DNA of 64,000 bases from Vulcanimicrobiota bacterium. Its GTDB lineage: Bacteria > Vulcanimicrobiota > Xenobia > Xenobiales > JADMJV01. The stretch lies in contig JAFKGI010000026.1 of the NCBI GenBank assembly GCA_017307785.1, positions 1-64,000 on the forward strand, written 5' to 3'. Below the pieces are notes generated by a model that was not told where the DNA came from, did not search any database, and saw nothing but the letters and a program-made list of their open reading frames with translations. Each line of letters begins with the position of its first letter. The first letter of the stretch is position 1. Below, piece by piece: positions 8,269-16,602 of the stretch. The translations under genes and the position numbers were made by a program.

Positions 8269-8826
8269 ATGGAGATCTTGAAACTGCACGGGCCCGAGAT
8301 CGAGGCTCACTGGCAAGAACTGGCCGAACTGCGCATCCGCGTCTTCCGCGACTATCCTTACCTCTACGAGGGCACCCTGGACTATGAGCGCGAGTATCTA
8401 AAGACTTACTGGAGCTCGGCCGGTAGCCGCGTGATCTTGCTGCGCGATGCGGGCCGTGCGGTGGGCGCCAGCACCTGCCTGCCGCTGGCCGACGAAGGCC
8501 CCGAGTTCCGCGCCCCCTTTGATCGCCCCCAGGACTACTTCTACCTGGGCGAGTCCGTGCTCTTACCCGAGTATCGCGGTCAACGCTGGGGCCACTTCTT
8601 CTTTGACGAACGCGAAGCCCGGGCCTGCGACCTGGGCTTTGCTACAACCTGCTTCTGCGCTGTGGAACGCGCCCCTCGGGAAGGACACCGCTCGCTCGAG
8701 CCCTTTTGGCGCTCCCGCGGCTACACCCACCACCCCGAACTCCGCTGCTCCTTCGCCTGGAAAGACGTCGGCGCGGATGAAGAAACCAAAAAACAACTCA
8801 GCTTCTGGCTCAAAACCTTGCCCTAG
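8269..8826 (+). CDS. GNAT family N-acetyltransferase
   Basis: 185 aa. The N-terminal ELAELRIRVFRDYPYLYEG, the beta-strand VILLRDAGRAVGASTCLPL and the acetyl-CoA-binding stretch LLPEYRGQRWGHFFFDERE (a V-x-x-x-x-R-G-x-x-x-G variant) mark a GNAT fold of the uncharacterised branch with DYPYLYEG at the N-terminus. Acceptor substrate unknown. No Shine-Dalgarno is seen; a TAAAGT box six bases upstream suggests a leaderless mRNA. A purine/pyrimidine foldback element follows the gene. Confidence 0.82.
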   Translation: MEILKLHGPEIEAHWQELAELRIRVFRDYPYLYEGTLDYEREYLKTYWSSAGSRVILLRDAGRAVGASTCLPLADEGPEFRAPFDRPQDYFYLGESVLLPEYRGQRWGHFFFDEREARACDLGFATTCFCAVERAPREGHRSLEPFWRSRGYTHHPELRCSFAWKDVGADEETKKQLSFWLKTLP

Positions 8827-8850
8827 ATTCCCGTTCTGCGCGGGCTTGCA

Positions 8851-8991
8851 TCCGAGTGGAAAGCGGGGGAGTCGGGAGAGGTGGAAAGAGACGCTTCCTG
8901 CCCATTTTTGAATGGTTAATCACGCCTGGAATTAGCCCGGCTCTCTCCCCCTCTCCACCTTCCCACCTCTCCTCATCGGGATCCGCTACAC
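8851..8991. repeat. Purine/pyrimidine foldback element, copy 1
   Basis: About 140 bp with a purine-rich left arm beginning TCCGAGTGGAAAGCGGGGGA and a pyrimidine-rich right arm ending CTCCTCATCGGGA. The arms are imperfect reverse complements and could fold into a long hairpin. The same layout, with TCCGA-like and TCGGA-like ends, recurs at 33031-33182 and 57935-58083, with a looser relative at 23921-24042. All lie in intergenic DNA at gene 3' ends. It may be a miniature repeated element or a transcription barrier; no coding capacity is evident. Confidence 0.6.
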
Positions 8992-9035
8992 GCAGAACGG
9001 AGGGGCCTGGTGTGGAGGGGATCGAAGGGGCGGGG

Positions 9036-9953
9036 GTGCGCAGGTGGGTGCTGATCTTGTTGGTATCCGGCGCGGCCTGGGGAGAGCCGCGCTGGCTGCC
9101 TGTGGGCCCGGAGCATCGGCGCGACGGGCGGACCTTCTTCGAGTGGGGCAGCTTGCGCGAGTTGCCCGGTGCCACCTGGGAAAAAGAGGCCGACACGCCC
9201 CCGGACCGCTGGCACTACGTGACCGTGCGGGGCAAGCGCGTCTGGCACTTTTACCTGTTGCCCCCCGGCGTGGCCGATCCGCCCTCCACCCGCGAGTGGT
9301 TTGCCCAGCTGGTGCCCGAAAGCAAAGACTACCAAGTGGTTTACAGCGAGGTTCCCCACGGCGGCAGCTACTGGATGCCCTTCAAAGCCCCTGAATGGCA
9401 GGGCACCCTGGTCCTTGCTCACACCATTCCGGCCACTCTGGCCTGGCTGGACATGGGCCCCGGACCCACCCCACCCGAGTTCAAAGAGTGGCTGAAGACC
9501 TTCCAACGGAGCGATCAGCGCCTGTCTTTCAAGCCAGGCCAGAAAGCCCCACCACCTCCCAAAGCGACCGCCTCCCCTACCCCGGTCCCAGAAAAAAGGC
9601 CGGTCAGCTCCACCGCTAAACTCCAGCAACTGACCTCGGCCCTGACCTTCTGGCCGCTTTTTCTGTTCATTCCGATGGCCTTGCGCGCTCGCAAGGAACG
9701 GGACCGCGCCAGCTATCGTCGTCAGATAGCCATTCTGCTGGCCTTTCCACCGGCGCTGGGGCTGCTGCTGCTGATTCTGGGCGATGGACTGACCCGTCAG
9801 TGGTTTGTCGACCCCGCTCAACGCGGTCCTGCCTTCAACTACCTGGCCTACCGAGCCGTCGGATTCGCCCTGCTCGGCCCCCTGGCCGTGCTCCTGGTAC
9901 GCCGTTTCCGGCCCCGTCGTCGCAGAAAGCATTCGGAACACCGACGCCGCTGA
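9036..9953 (+). CDS. Exported membrane protein of unknown function
   Basis: About 305 aa from a GTG at 9036, chosen because a signal peptide (VRRWVLILLVSGAAWG) begins there and GAAGGGG lies upstream; the open frame extends further left through non-coding-like repeat sequence. A globular extracytoplasmic domain rich in Trp and Pro follows (residues about 20-185), then a Pro/Thr/Ala linker. Three hydrophobic segments come near the C-terminus (about 215-300), ending in a very basic Arg-rich tail. No family recognised. It sits just upstream of another secreted protein gene on the same strand, 42 bp away. Confidence 0.6.
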   Translation: MRRWVLILLVSGAAWGEPRWLPVGPEHRRDGRTFFEWGSLRELPGATWEKEADTPPDRWHYVTVRGKRVWHFYLLPPGVADPPSTREWFAQLVPESKDYQVVYSEVPHGGSYWMPFKAPEWQGTLVLAHTIPATLAWLDMGPGPTPPEFKEWLKTFQRSDQRLSFKPGQKAPPPPKATASPTPVPEKRPVSSTAKLQQLTSALTFWPLFLFIPMALRARKERDRASYRRQIAILLAFPPALGLLLLILGDGLTRQWFVDPAQRGPAFNYLAYRAVGFALLGPLAVLLVRRFRPRRRRKHSEHRRR

Positions 9954-9995
9954 TCGGGCAGAGGACCCTTCCTGGCGGGCTGGGAAGAGCCAACG

Positions 9996-10856
9996 ATGCG
10001 AATGCTCGTCTGCCTCACGCTGACCGCCGCTCTCTGGGCTCCCGCCTGGTGCGCACCCGCCACCCCTCTGGAGGAAGGCGTCAAAGCCTACAACCGGATG
10101 CGCGACATCGAAGACGATACCCAGCCCAGCGAACTGACCGAGTCTGACCTGGCAGGCATGAAAGCGGAATACGCCGGCGTCCAGGCCAATCTGGACCGGC
10201 TCAGCCAGGGCAAGGACGAGAGCGCACGGGCCGCGCGCTATTTTCGAGCCAACTTTCTCTACGAAATCGGTTTCGTAGCGCGACTGCTCAAGCACCCGAA
10301 AGACACCTACGACAACTGGTCCCAGGCGGCCGCCGACATGGTGTTCCTGGCCGATGCCAAGAACTTCCCCGTCGTCTATCCCTTCGAAGGCAAAAATCGC
10401 TCGACCCGCGCCGAAGACTTCTCCCCCACCCTGCTGGAATTCTATTCCGGGATGGGAAGCCTGTGCGGCGAACTCAAACGCCACGAAGAGTCGATCACCT
10501 GGCTAGGTCGCGCCCTGGAACATCCGGCCGCCACCGCCTGGGTGCGCTACCTGGCCTCCAGCGGCATTCTGAACGCCAAGCGCGAACTGCGAGAGATGGA
10601 CGAAAGCCTGGCCCAACGGAGCCTGGACCAGATTCTGCTGGCCGCCAAACTGCGACCCGACGAACTGCAGCTCGTATTGTCCGGCAAGTATCCCACCGCC
10701 CAGCTGGGATTTTCCACCCTCAAATGGGTGCTGCAGCTACACCCCGAGTGGGACAAAGGCCGCAACATGTATGCGCAGGCCGCCACGGCATTGGCCCGTC
10801 TGGGCTACAGTTCGGCCGCCGAAGAAGCCCAACGCCTCTCCCAGGGCAAAAAGTAG
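9996..10856 (+). CDS. Secreted helical-repeat-like protein of unknown function
   Basis: 286 aa with a clear signal peptide (MRMLVCLTLTAALWAPAWCA). The mature part is largely alpha-helical with TPR-like spacing of Ala, Leu and Tyr, for example GMGSLCGELKRHEESITWLG followed by RALEHPAATAWVRYL, and AQAATALARLGYSSAAEEAQ. This suggests a periplasmic scaffold or partner-binding protein. No enzymatic motif is seen. It probably shares an operon with the membrane protein ending at 9953. It converges on the YbaK-like gene with 1 bp between stops. Confidence 0.65.
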   Translation: MRMLVCLTLTAALWAPAWCAPATPLEEGVKAYNRMRDIEDDTQPSELTESDLAGMKAEYAGVQANLDRLSQGKDESARAARYFRANFLYEIGFVARLLKHPKDTYDNWSQAAADMVFLADAKNFPVVYPFEGKNRSTRAEDFSPTLLEFYSGMGSLCGELKRHEESITWLGRALEHPAATAWVRYLASSGILNAKRELREMDESLAQRSLDQILLAAKLRPDELQLVLSGKYPTAQLGFSTLKWVLQLHPEWDKGRNMYAQAATALARLGYSSAAEEAQRLSQGKK

Positions 10857-10857
10857 C

Positions 10858-11343
10858 TCAGCGGCCGGGCACGTCCAGAACTTTCAGGGCATGGCCGGTG
10901 ACACCCAAGAAACGACGAATGGATTCGCTGGAAATCGCCAGAGTCGCGGTATTGATCAAGGGATGGCAGCGCAGGCTGGCAGCGGTCGCGATGGGCTGAT
11001 CAAACGCCACTTCCACCTTGCCCTGGGTATCATGGGCCAGTCCCAGGATGGTCACCGAGCCGGGCTCCACTCCCAGAAACTCCAGCATCCGCTCAGGCGT
11101 ACCCAGCGATAACTTGTCCGCTTGCAGCAAGGGAGTCAGGCGCTTCAGGTCCACCGATTTTTCGTAGCCGACGACCACCAGAAAATGGCGCAAACCCTTG
11201 CGATCGCGCAGGAACAGATTCTTTGTTCGGGCCGCCGCCATCGGAGGCACCAGCTGCTCCGCCTGCTCGCAGGTAAACACGGCCGGATGGTCATGCCGTT
11301 CGTAGTCGATCGAGTGTTGGGCAAGGAAAGAGTAAATGTCCAC
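10858..11343 (-). CDS. YbaK/ProX-type aminoacyl-tRNA deacylase
   Basis: 161 aa from GTG 11343 (VDIYSFLAQHSIDYERHDHP); the frame is open further upstream but homology starts here. YbaK-domain features are HDHPAVFTCEQAEQL, the catalytic-lysine segment AARTKNLFLRD, KLSLGTPERMLEFLGVEPGS and the late CHPLINTATLAISSE segment. The length and this pattern resemble the free-standing prolyl-tRNA editing proteins (ProX/PrdX) that hydrolyse mischarged alanyl-tRNA-Pro. Substrate preference is inferred. It is divergent from the HAD gene at 11383. Confidence 0.82.
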   Translation of the reverse strand: MDIYSFLAQHSIDYERHDHPAVFTCEQAEQLVPPMAAARTKNLFLRDRKGLRHFLVVVGYEKSVDLKRLTPLLQADKLSLGTPERMLEFLGVEPGSVTILGLAHDTQGKVEVAFDQPIATAASLRCHPLINTATLAISSESIRRFLGVTGHALKVLDVPGR

Positions 11344-11382
11344 AACGGAGGATTCCCCATCGATGCTAAGAACTAACCACAC

Positions 11383-12435
11383 GTGGACCTGAAGGGCTTT
11401 ATTTCTTCGTATGTTTTCCGGGAGAGTAACTTCGGCGCGTCCGGCCGTACCCCGTCTCCTGATGACCCCAGCGTTCTCGTATTTTCTGACATCGACGACA
11501 CCTTCGTCCCCTGGAAGCGCTACGGCCAGGTGGCGGACGTCGACAAGCTCGGGCGCACCAAAGAGACCCTCAAACAGTACGAAGGTAAGACCATCAACGG
11601 CTTGTGCAGCGCCCGCGGCCTCAGCCAGATTCAGCAATTAGCCCCCTTCTTCAAGGGCGTACCTCTTCAGTTCATCGGCACCAATGGCGGTCAGCAGGTC
11701 TACATCAACAGCCAGAACCAGCCGGCCGAGGAATGGCTGACCAGCCTCAAAGTCCATGACAGCGACAACCACTGGGACAATGAAGTCGCCCGTCGCTCCG
11801 GCGGCTTCAACACGCAGCTGGTCATGCGCGCCACTCACAGCGTCTTGAACGACTTCGGTTTCGAGCGCTGCGCTGTGCCGCTGCCGCCGCCTCATCACGA
11901 ACGCGATGCCTTCGTGGCGGCTGTGCCGGGCGGCAAGAACGGCGAAGTGGCCGTGGTCGCCCTCACCAAAGACCAGACCACCCTGATGTTCCGAGCCGAC
12001 TTCAAAGACGTCAACAAGCCGCTCACCCCCGCCCACAAGGATTTCGCCCGCAAACTGGCGCGCAAGCTCGAGGAACGCCTGACCAAGCAAGGCGTCAGCC
12101 TGAACGCCAAACGCTTCGTCGACCAGAAGTGCCATCAAATCTACCTGATCGAGCCGACCGATATTTCCAAAGAGAGTCTCGTCAGCCACCTGGTGCGCCG
12201 CTATCCGAGCGTGCAGGCGGTGATCACCGCCGGCGACAACACCAACGACACCATGCTGTTGCCCAACTCCTTCCTCGGGGTCCCCAACCACCGCATCGTT
12301 TCGGGAGACCGTCCCGAGGTGGCGCAAGTTCTGGACGGGCAGGAAAACGTGGAGCGGGTGCCTTTCGGTGAGCTGAGTCCCGGACTCAACAGTCATCTAT
12401 CCATGCTGCTGGCCGACGACAAACCCGTCGATTGA
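11383..12435 (+). CDS. HAD superfamily phosphatase, Cof/sucrose-phosphatase-like
   Basis: 350 aa from a GTG start. HAD motif I is VFSDIDDTF (residues about 32-40), motif II the LCSAR region, and motif IV AGDNTNDTMLL, with a C2-type cap between. This fits cytosolic sugar-phosphate phosphatases. The substrate cannot be determined. The stop codon overlaps the TTG start of the next gene (TTGA), so the two are coupled. Confidence 0.78.
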   Translation: MDLKGFISSYVFRESNFGASGRTPSPDDPSVLVFSDIDDTFVPWKRYGQVADVDKLGRTKETLKQYEGKTINGLCSARGLSQIQQLAPFFKGVPLQFIGTNGGQQVYINSQNQPAEEWLTSLKVHDSDNHWDNEVARRSGGFNTQLVMRATHSVLNDFGFERCAVPLPPPHHERDAFVAAVPGGKNGEVAVVALTKDQTTLMFRADFKDVNKPLTPAHKDFARKLARKLEERLTKQGVSLNAKRFVDQKCHQIYLIEPTDISKESLVSHLVRRYPSVQAVITAGDNTNDTMLLPNSFLGVPNHRIVSGDRPEVAQVLDGQENVERVPFGELSPGLNSHLSMLLADDKPVD

Positions 12436-13391
12436 CGAACTGGCACTTCGCGCCGGGCCGCAACTTCGAATGCAGCCAGTGCGCTCGATGCTGCCGCGGT
12501 TGGCGCATCCACATTGACCCGCAAACGGCCCAGACTCTGCAGAGCAGCCCCTTTCGCAAGCAGCTCGAAGTCAAGGACGGCCGCACCTTCGCCCGCAAAA
12601 ACGCCCAGGAGGAGTGCACCTTTCTCACCCCTCAGCGACTCTGCCAGCTCCACAGCCAGCCCGGCACAGGCGCCAAGCCGGCCGGCTGCCGACAGTTTCC
12701 CTTTCGGCTCACCCGCACGCCGGACGGAATCTTCGTGGGCACCTCGTTCAGCTGCCCCTCGATTCAGTCCAATCAGGGTGAGCCGCTGGCCACCTATCAG
12801 GCGGAGCTGGAATCTCTGACCGAGAGACTACCGCTCTGGGGGGAGAGCGGAGTTCCTGTCTGCCCATCGGTCCTGCTAGACTGGTCGGAATACCTGCGCC
12901 TGGAAAAGCACATCCTCGAGCGTGAGACGGTCGAAATAGGCCTGGCCGAAGGCCTCTGGGCCCTGGGCCAGTACGCCCTCCGTCCGGACAGGCCCCTGGA
13001 GGGCTATCTGCTGCAGGCGGCGGCTGCCCTGGAGCCACCTGATGAACCGCTCATGCTCATGGAGCATCACTGGTTCCACAGACTTCTGGCCCACTGTGGC
13101 GAGAAGTCAGCCCGCGCTCCCAGTCGCAAAGCTCCGCCGGCGGAGCTGGAAACCTATCTCCGCGCGCTGCTGCACGGAAAAATTCTGATCAATCACCGAC
13201 CCTTACTGGGCAATCTAGCGTTGCTTCACTTGCTGCCGAGCTTCTATCGCTTCTGGTTCGACCAGAGTGGAAGCCTGGATCACGCTCTGGATCTGTGCGA
13301 ACGCAAAATCGCCACCCATCCCAACAACCTGAATGAACTGGTCGAAAAGATGGCTGACGATTTCCGAGACCAACTGGACCCTGTTCTTTAG
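12432..13391 (+). CDS. YkgJ-type cysteine-cluster protein
   Basis: 319 aa beginning with TTG at 12432, overlapping the upstream stop. The N-terminus has the CxxCxxCC signature CSQCARCC, with further Cys at CTFLTPQRLCQLH, the AGCRQFPF segment and the FSCPS segment, as in the YkgJ family that is thought to bind zinc or an Fe-S cluster. The C-terminal 180 residues are helical and unrecognised, making this longer than the simple YkgJ domain. Biochemical function unknown. It converges on the small membrane protein gene at 13388 with a 4-bp overlap. Confidence 0.75.
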   Translation: MTNWHFAPGRNFECSQCARCCRGWRIHIDPQTAQTLQSSPFRKQLEVKDGRTFARKNAQEECTFLTPQRLCQLHSQPGTGAKPAGCRQFPFRLTRTPDGIFVGTSFSCPSIQSNQGEPLATYQAELESLTERLPLWGESGVPVCPSVLLDWSEYLRLEKHILERETVEIGLAEGLWALGQYALRPDRPLEGYLLQAAAALEPPDEPLMLMEHHWFHRLLAHCGEKSARAPSRKAPPAELETYLRALLHGKILINHRPLLGNLALLHLLPSFYRFWFDQSGSLDHALDLCERKIATHPNNLNELVEKMADDFRDQLDPVL

Positions 13392-13708
13392 GCCCGATTG
13401 GACGCGGCCAGACCGATCAGGAAAGCACCGCCGATCACGCCGATACCGGCCATCAGGCCCAACGTCATGTTGTCCATGCTGCCGGAATCGGGCTGCCGAT
13501 CTACGATCGTGGTCTTCTCAACCGTGCTGGTCGAAGTCGACTCGACCGGAGCCGGGGCTGCCGGAGCCGAGGGTGCTTCCACCTTCACGTTCACGTTGGG
13601 GGCAGGCGCCGGGGCGGAAGTTTCGCTGCTGGAACCATTGTCCTGGGCCATTGCCGGCCCCGCAAAAGTCATGGCGGCCAGAGCCGCGCTCAATAGAAAG
13701 CGTTTCAT
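13388..13708 (-). CDS. Small exported Ala/Pro-rich protein with C-terminal membrane helix
   Basis: 106 aa. Signal peptide MKRFLLSAALAAMTFAGPAMA with an AxA cleavage site, then a low-complexity Ser/Ala/Pro/Thr segment, then a single C-terminal hydrophobic helix (MTLGLMAGIGVIGGAFLIGL). A GGAGG sits 9 bp before the ATG, so it is probably expressed. It resembles many short envelope-anchored linker proteins; no specific function can be given. Confidence 0.65.
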   Translation of the reverse strand: MKRFLLSAALAAMTFAGPAMAQDNGSSSETSAPAPAPNVNVKVEAPSAPAAPAPVESTSTSTVEKTTIVDRQPDSGSMDNMTLGLMAGIGVIGGAFLIGLAASNRA

Positions 13709-13816
13709 AGTCGTAGTCCTCCGATGTTGTGTGACTCCAGGCTACAGGCTGGAGCGCGGGCCATCCAGGTGTGGGGCTACCCAGACAGGAAGGACTCTTC
13801 GAAGACGCTCGAGGTA

Positions 13817-14398
13817 TCAGCGTCCCAATGCCGCGAGCAAAACCGCGAGTTGCTGGTGATTGTGCCGGGCCCACTGAGCCAGGGACGGGCCCGCCCCCTG
13901 GTCGGTGGACCGCTGAGCCGATTCCTGAGCGAGCAGCAGAGCCTGGCGCAAAGCTTCTTTCTCGGCCTCCGAAGCGTCCGAGCCCTCGACCCCGGCCCGT
14001 AAAGCCAGCAACACCTGCTCCATGGTGATGGTCTGATGCAGCAAAACATTCGGGTCGCGTCCCAGCTTGCCGGACTCGGAGTGGGGGTCGCTCTTTCTCC
14101 AGAAGGGAGAGCCTGGCGCGGCCTGCAGGGCCCGCTTGCCGGCGGCGGTGACGCGCACCAGAAAGAGCGTTCTGTCGGAACTGGACTTGCCCAGAGACGG
14201 AAATTCCACCAGATTCATCTTGGCCAGTTCCTGAACACACTCGATCACCTCGGCCTGGCCCAGCGAGCTCAGAGCCTGTTCTCCCGGCACTTTCGTCAAC
14301 AACGCTGGCCCGGGGCACATTCCCACCGAGGAATGATCTTGAATCTGAGTGACTAGATGGAGCAAAGAATGGAGAACTTCACCACGCTGATTGGGCAT
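13817..14398 (-). CDS. Winged-helix-like protein of unknown function
   Basis: 193 aa. The first 100 residues read as a possible MarR-like winged helix: SLGQAEVIECVQELAKMNLV as helix-turn-helix and TLFLVRVTAAGKRALQAAP as wing and following helix. The C-terminal half is helical and polar. It could be a transcriptional regulator, but the HTH assignment is by eye and weak. It lies between the small exported protein and the acylase, all on the minus strand. Confidence 0.5.
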   Translation of the reverse strand: MPNQRGEVLHSLLHLVTQIQDHSSVGMCPGPALLTKVPGEQALSSLGQAEVIECVQELAKMNLVEFPSLGKSSSDRTLFLVRVTAAGKRALQAAPGSPFWRKSDPHSESGKLGRDPNVLLHQTITMEQVLLALRAGVEGSDASEAEKEALRQALLLAQESAQRSTDQGAGPSLAQWARHNHQQLAVLLAALGR

Positions 14399-14442
14399 TC
14401 TCGCTGGAGGACCCCCTGCTCGTCTGGATTAGGACGGATTCG

Positions 14443-16542
14443 CTATGCCTGCATCGACTCCCTGGCGCTGAGCCAGGTGTACCTACCGTGCCGCCAATCC
14501 TCCACGCCGTCGCCGTAATGTCCGCTATTCCAACGTCCCGATTGACCGGGGAAATGACAGGTTCGGCAATTCTCAGGATGACCCAGCTCGGCGATCATGC
14601 GAAAGCTACCGATCAAACAGATGGAACCGGGCAATTCACGGTCGCATAAAAATCCGCCCTGATTGGGGGTATCCGCGTCGCCGTCGAGAGGCAACCAGCG
14701 CCCAAAAGGCAGTCGCAGTCCATGCACTCGACCCCAGTTCCAGCTGCCCGGGTGACCGAGTTTGCGGCTGAGCCGGTCGTGGGCAAGCTGCAGAGCCTCC
14801 GCCACCAGGCCTATCTTTCCTGGCTCACTTTCCACCCAGTGCAAAACCCACGGCTGCAGCCGGGAAAGATGTCCTCCCCGCTTGAGCAAGGGATGGTGAG
14901 TGTCGGGCCCAAGAAAGATGCCGCGCCACTCTTCCGGCAAGGCCAACTGCGTCAGGCACAGCAAGCCGACCGCGGCCAGCAGAGCGGGCCGGCTGTCGGC
15001 CCGCATATTGCCGTCCCAGCCGCGCAAATCCTGAAGCATCCAGGAATGGGGAAAATCGGGCAACCTTAGACAGAGGTCGGCGAAGCGGCGGGCCGGAGAG
15101 CTGAAAATATCCATCTGGATTTTGGCGAAGCTCCGCCAGTCGTGCTGCTTCTGCTCGGCCAACAGGCGCTCGATGCGCTGGGCGCGGATGCCGCTATTGA
15201 AATCCCAGGACAGGTCCGGCCCCAGTCCGTGGTTGGCGCAGACCACAAATCCACTCTCAGGATTGGTCAGGGCCGGCCACTCTTCGAAATCCAGCAACCC
15301 CTGCCAGAGAAACTCTTCTTTCCAGGCGGGCGCCGGAACCAGGCCCGAACCCTTGCCACGGCGGGGAATGTGCCCGACCACCTGATACCCGATGTTCTCC
15401 AGGTCGGCCAAGACGTAACACAGACTGGGAGCGACCCAGTGCCGCATGGCTTCACGGGCCTGGGTCAAGTCACGAGCAAAATTCAGACCGAAAAGAGCGC
15501 GGAAAAATTGTCCCGGCTGCTGCCCGGTCCAGGCCAGCGAAAGCGAGTGACCGTCGCGCACCGGGACCAACAGGGGTCCGCGCTCGGTCGACTGGATCAA
15601 GACCTTCTTGGTCCCAAAACCGCGCACCCGGATTTCTTCCCAACGCTCTTGAAGATTGCCGTCGACTTTCTCCCAAAACAAGTCCTGGACATCGATGTAA
15701 GAGTTGGTCGCCCCCCAGGCCAGAGTGCGGTTTTGCCCGATGACGATCCCCGGGAAGCCCGCCATACTGGCGCCCAGCACGTGACCTTCGGGCCAGCTCA
15801 ACTCCGCCTGATACCAACTGTCCGGTGCCTTCGGAGCCAGGTGTGGGTCGCTACCCAACAGTGGCTTCCCGTTTGCCGTAAGCTTCCCGCTGACTGCCCA
15901 GGCGTTGCTGCCGGGACCGGCCGGAGTCAGACCTGCCGGCAGGCTCTGCTGGATGAGCTCCCATTCCTCTCGTAGCTCCTGCAGGCGCAGCCGAGTCAGC
16001 TGGCCGGAAACAGTGGGGAAACCCGGAGGGGCGGTCATAGCTCCCCAGGTCTCCAGGGCTTCCGGGTGAGTGGCCGCTAGTTGGCCCCGCAGCAGCTCCT
16101 GTTCCCAATTAGCGGCCAGGCCGAAAGCCATCATCTTGACCCAGAGCAGACAATCCTGAGGCGTCCACTCGGTCAGGGGCATTCCCAGCAAGCGCATAGC
16201 CCAGGGACGCTCGGCTCGAAAGTTGACTCCGTCACAGTAGGCCTGCAGGGCCGACAACTCCTCGGGTCGATAGAGCGGCAGCTCTCGCTCACAGAGACCC
16301 ATCAAGTCCAGCTTGCGCATAAAACTGTCGGCCTTGAGGGTGGCCTTGGAGAAAACTTCGGAAAGTCGCCCACTGGCCAGCCGACGTTGCACTTCCATCT
16401 GAAAACGACGGTCTCGTCCGTGGGCATAGCCTAGACCCCAGCAAACGTCTTCCCAGTGCTCGGCGCGGATGCTGGGAACGCCTCTCCCATTCCAACGAAT
16501 GCGGATCAAGCCGTGCCGACCGGGTAGCGATTGTTTCTTCAT
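14443..16542 (-). CDS. Penicillin-acylase family Ntn hydrolase
   Basis: About 699 aa from ATG 16542 (MKKQSLPGRHGLIRI). The alpha-chain-like start has YAHGRDRRFQMEVQRRLASG. The autocatalytic site is GSNAWAVSGKLTANGKPLLG, where the Ser after the Gly (near residue 213) becomes the N-terminal nucleophile of the beta chain. Family members cleave amides such as beta-lactams or acyl-homoserine lactones; the substrate is unknown here. No signal peptide follows this start. An in-frame ATG at 16668 would add a hydrophobic leader, but would overlap the divergent kinase gene, so localisation is uncertain. A TATGCT box lies five bases before the ATG. Confidence 0.85.
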   Translation of the reverse strand: MKKQSLPGRHGLIRIRWNGRGVPSIRAEHWEDVCWGLGYAHGRDRRFQMEVQRRLASGRLSEVFSKATLKADSFMRKLDLMGLCERELPLYRPEELSALQAYCDGVNFRAERPWAMRLLGMPLTEWTPQDCLLWVKMMAFGLAANWEQELLRGQLAATHPEALETWGAMTAPPGFPTVSGQLTRLRLQELREEWELIQQSLPAGLTPAGPGSNAWAVSGKLTANGKPLLGSDPHLAPKAPDSWYQAELSWPEGHVLGASMAGFPGIVIGQNRTLAWGATNSYIDVQDLFWEKVDGNLQERWEEIRVRGFGTKKVLIQSTERGPLLVPVRDGHSLSLAWTGQQPGQFFRALFGLNFARDLTQAREAMRHWVAPSLCYVLADLENIGYQVVGHIPRRGKGSGLVPAPAWKEEFLWQGLLDFEEWPALTNPESGFVVCANHGLGPDLSWDFNSGIRAQRIERLLAEQKQHDWRSFAKIQMDIFSSPARRFADLCLRLPDFPHSWMLQDLRGWDGNMRADSRPALLAAVGLLCLTQLALPEEWRGIFLGPDTHHPLLKRGGHLSRLQPWVLHWVESEPGKIGLVAEALQLAHDRLSRKLGHPGSWNWGRVHGLRLPFGRWLPLDGDADTPNQGGFLCDRELPGSICLIGSFRMIAELGHPENCRTCHFPGQSGRWNSGHYGDGVEDWRHGRYTWLSARESMQA

Positions 16543-16602
16543 GACAAAGCATATCCACACTCCCCGGGGAGGAACCTCCCAGAGGCTTGGGAAGCAGATT
16601 TC

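Noticed and set aside
8973..10484. 503-codon minus-strand open frame opposite two secreted-protein genes
   Set aside because: Composition is that of an antisense shadow in high-GC DNA; the plus-strand genes have signal peptides and sensible starts.
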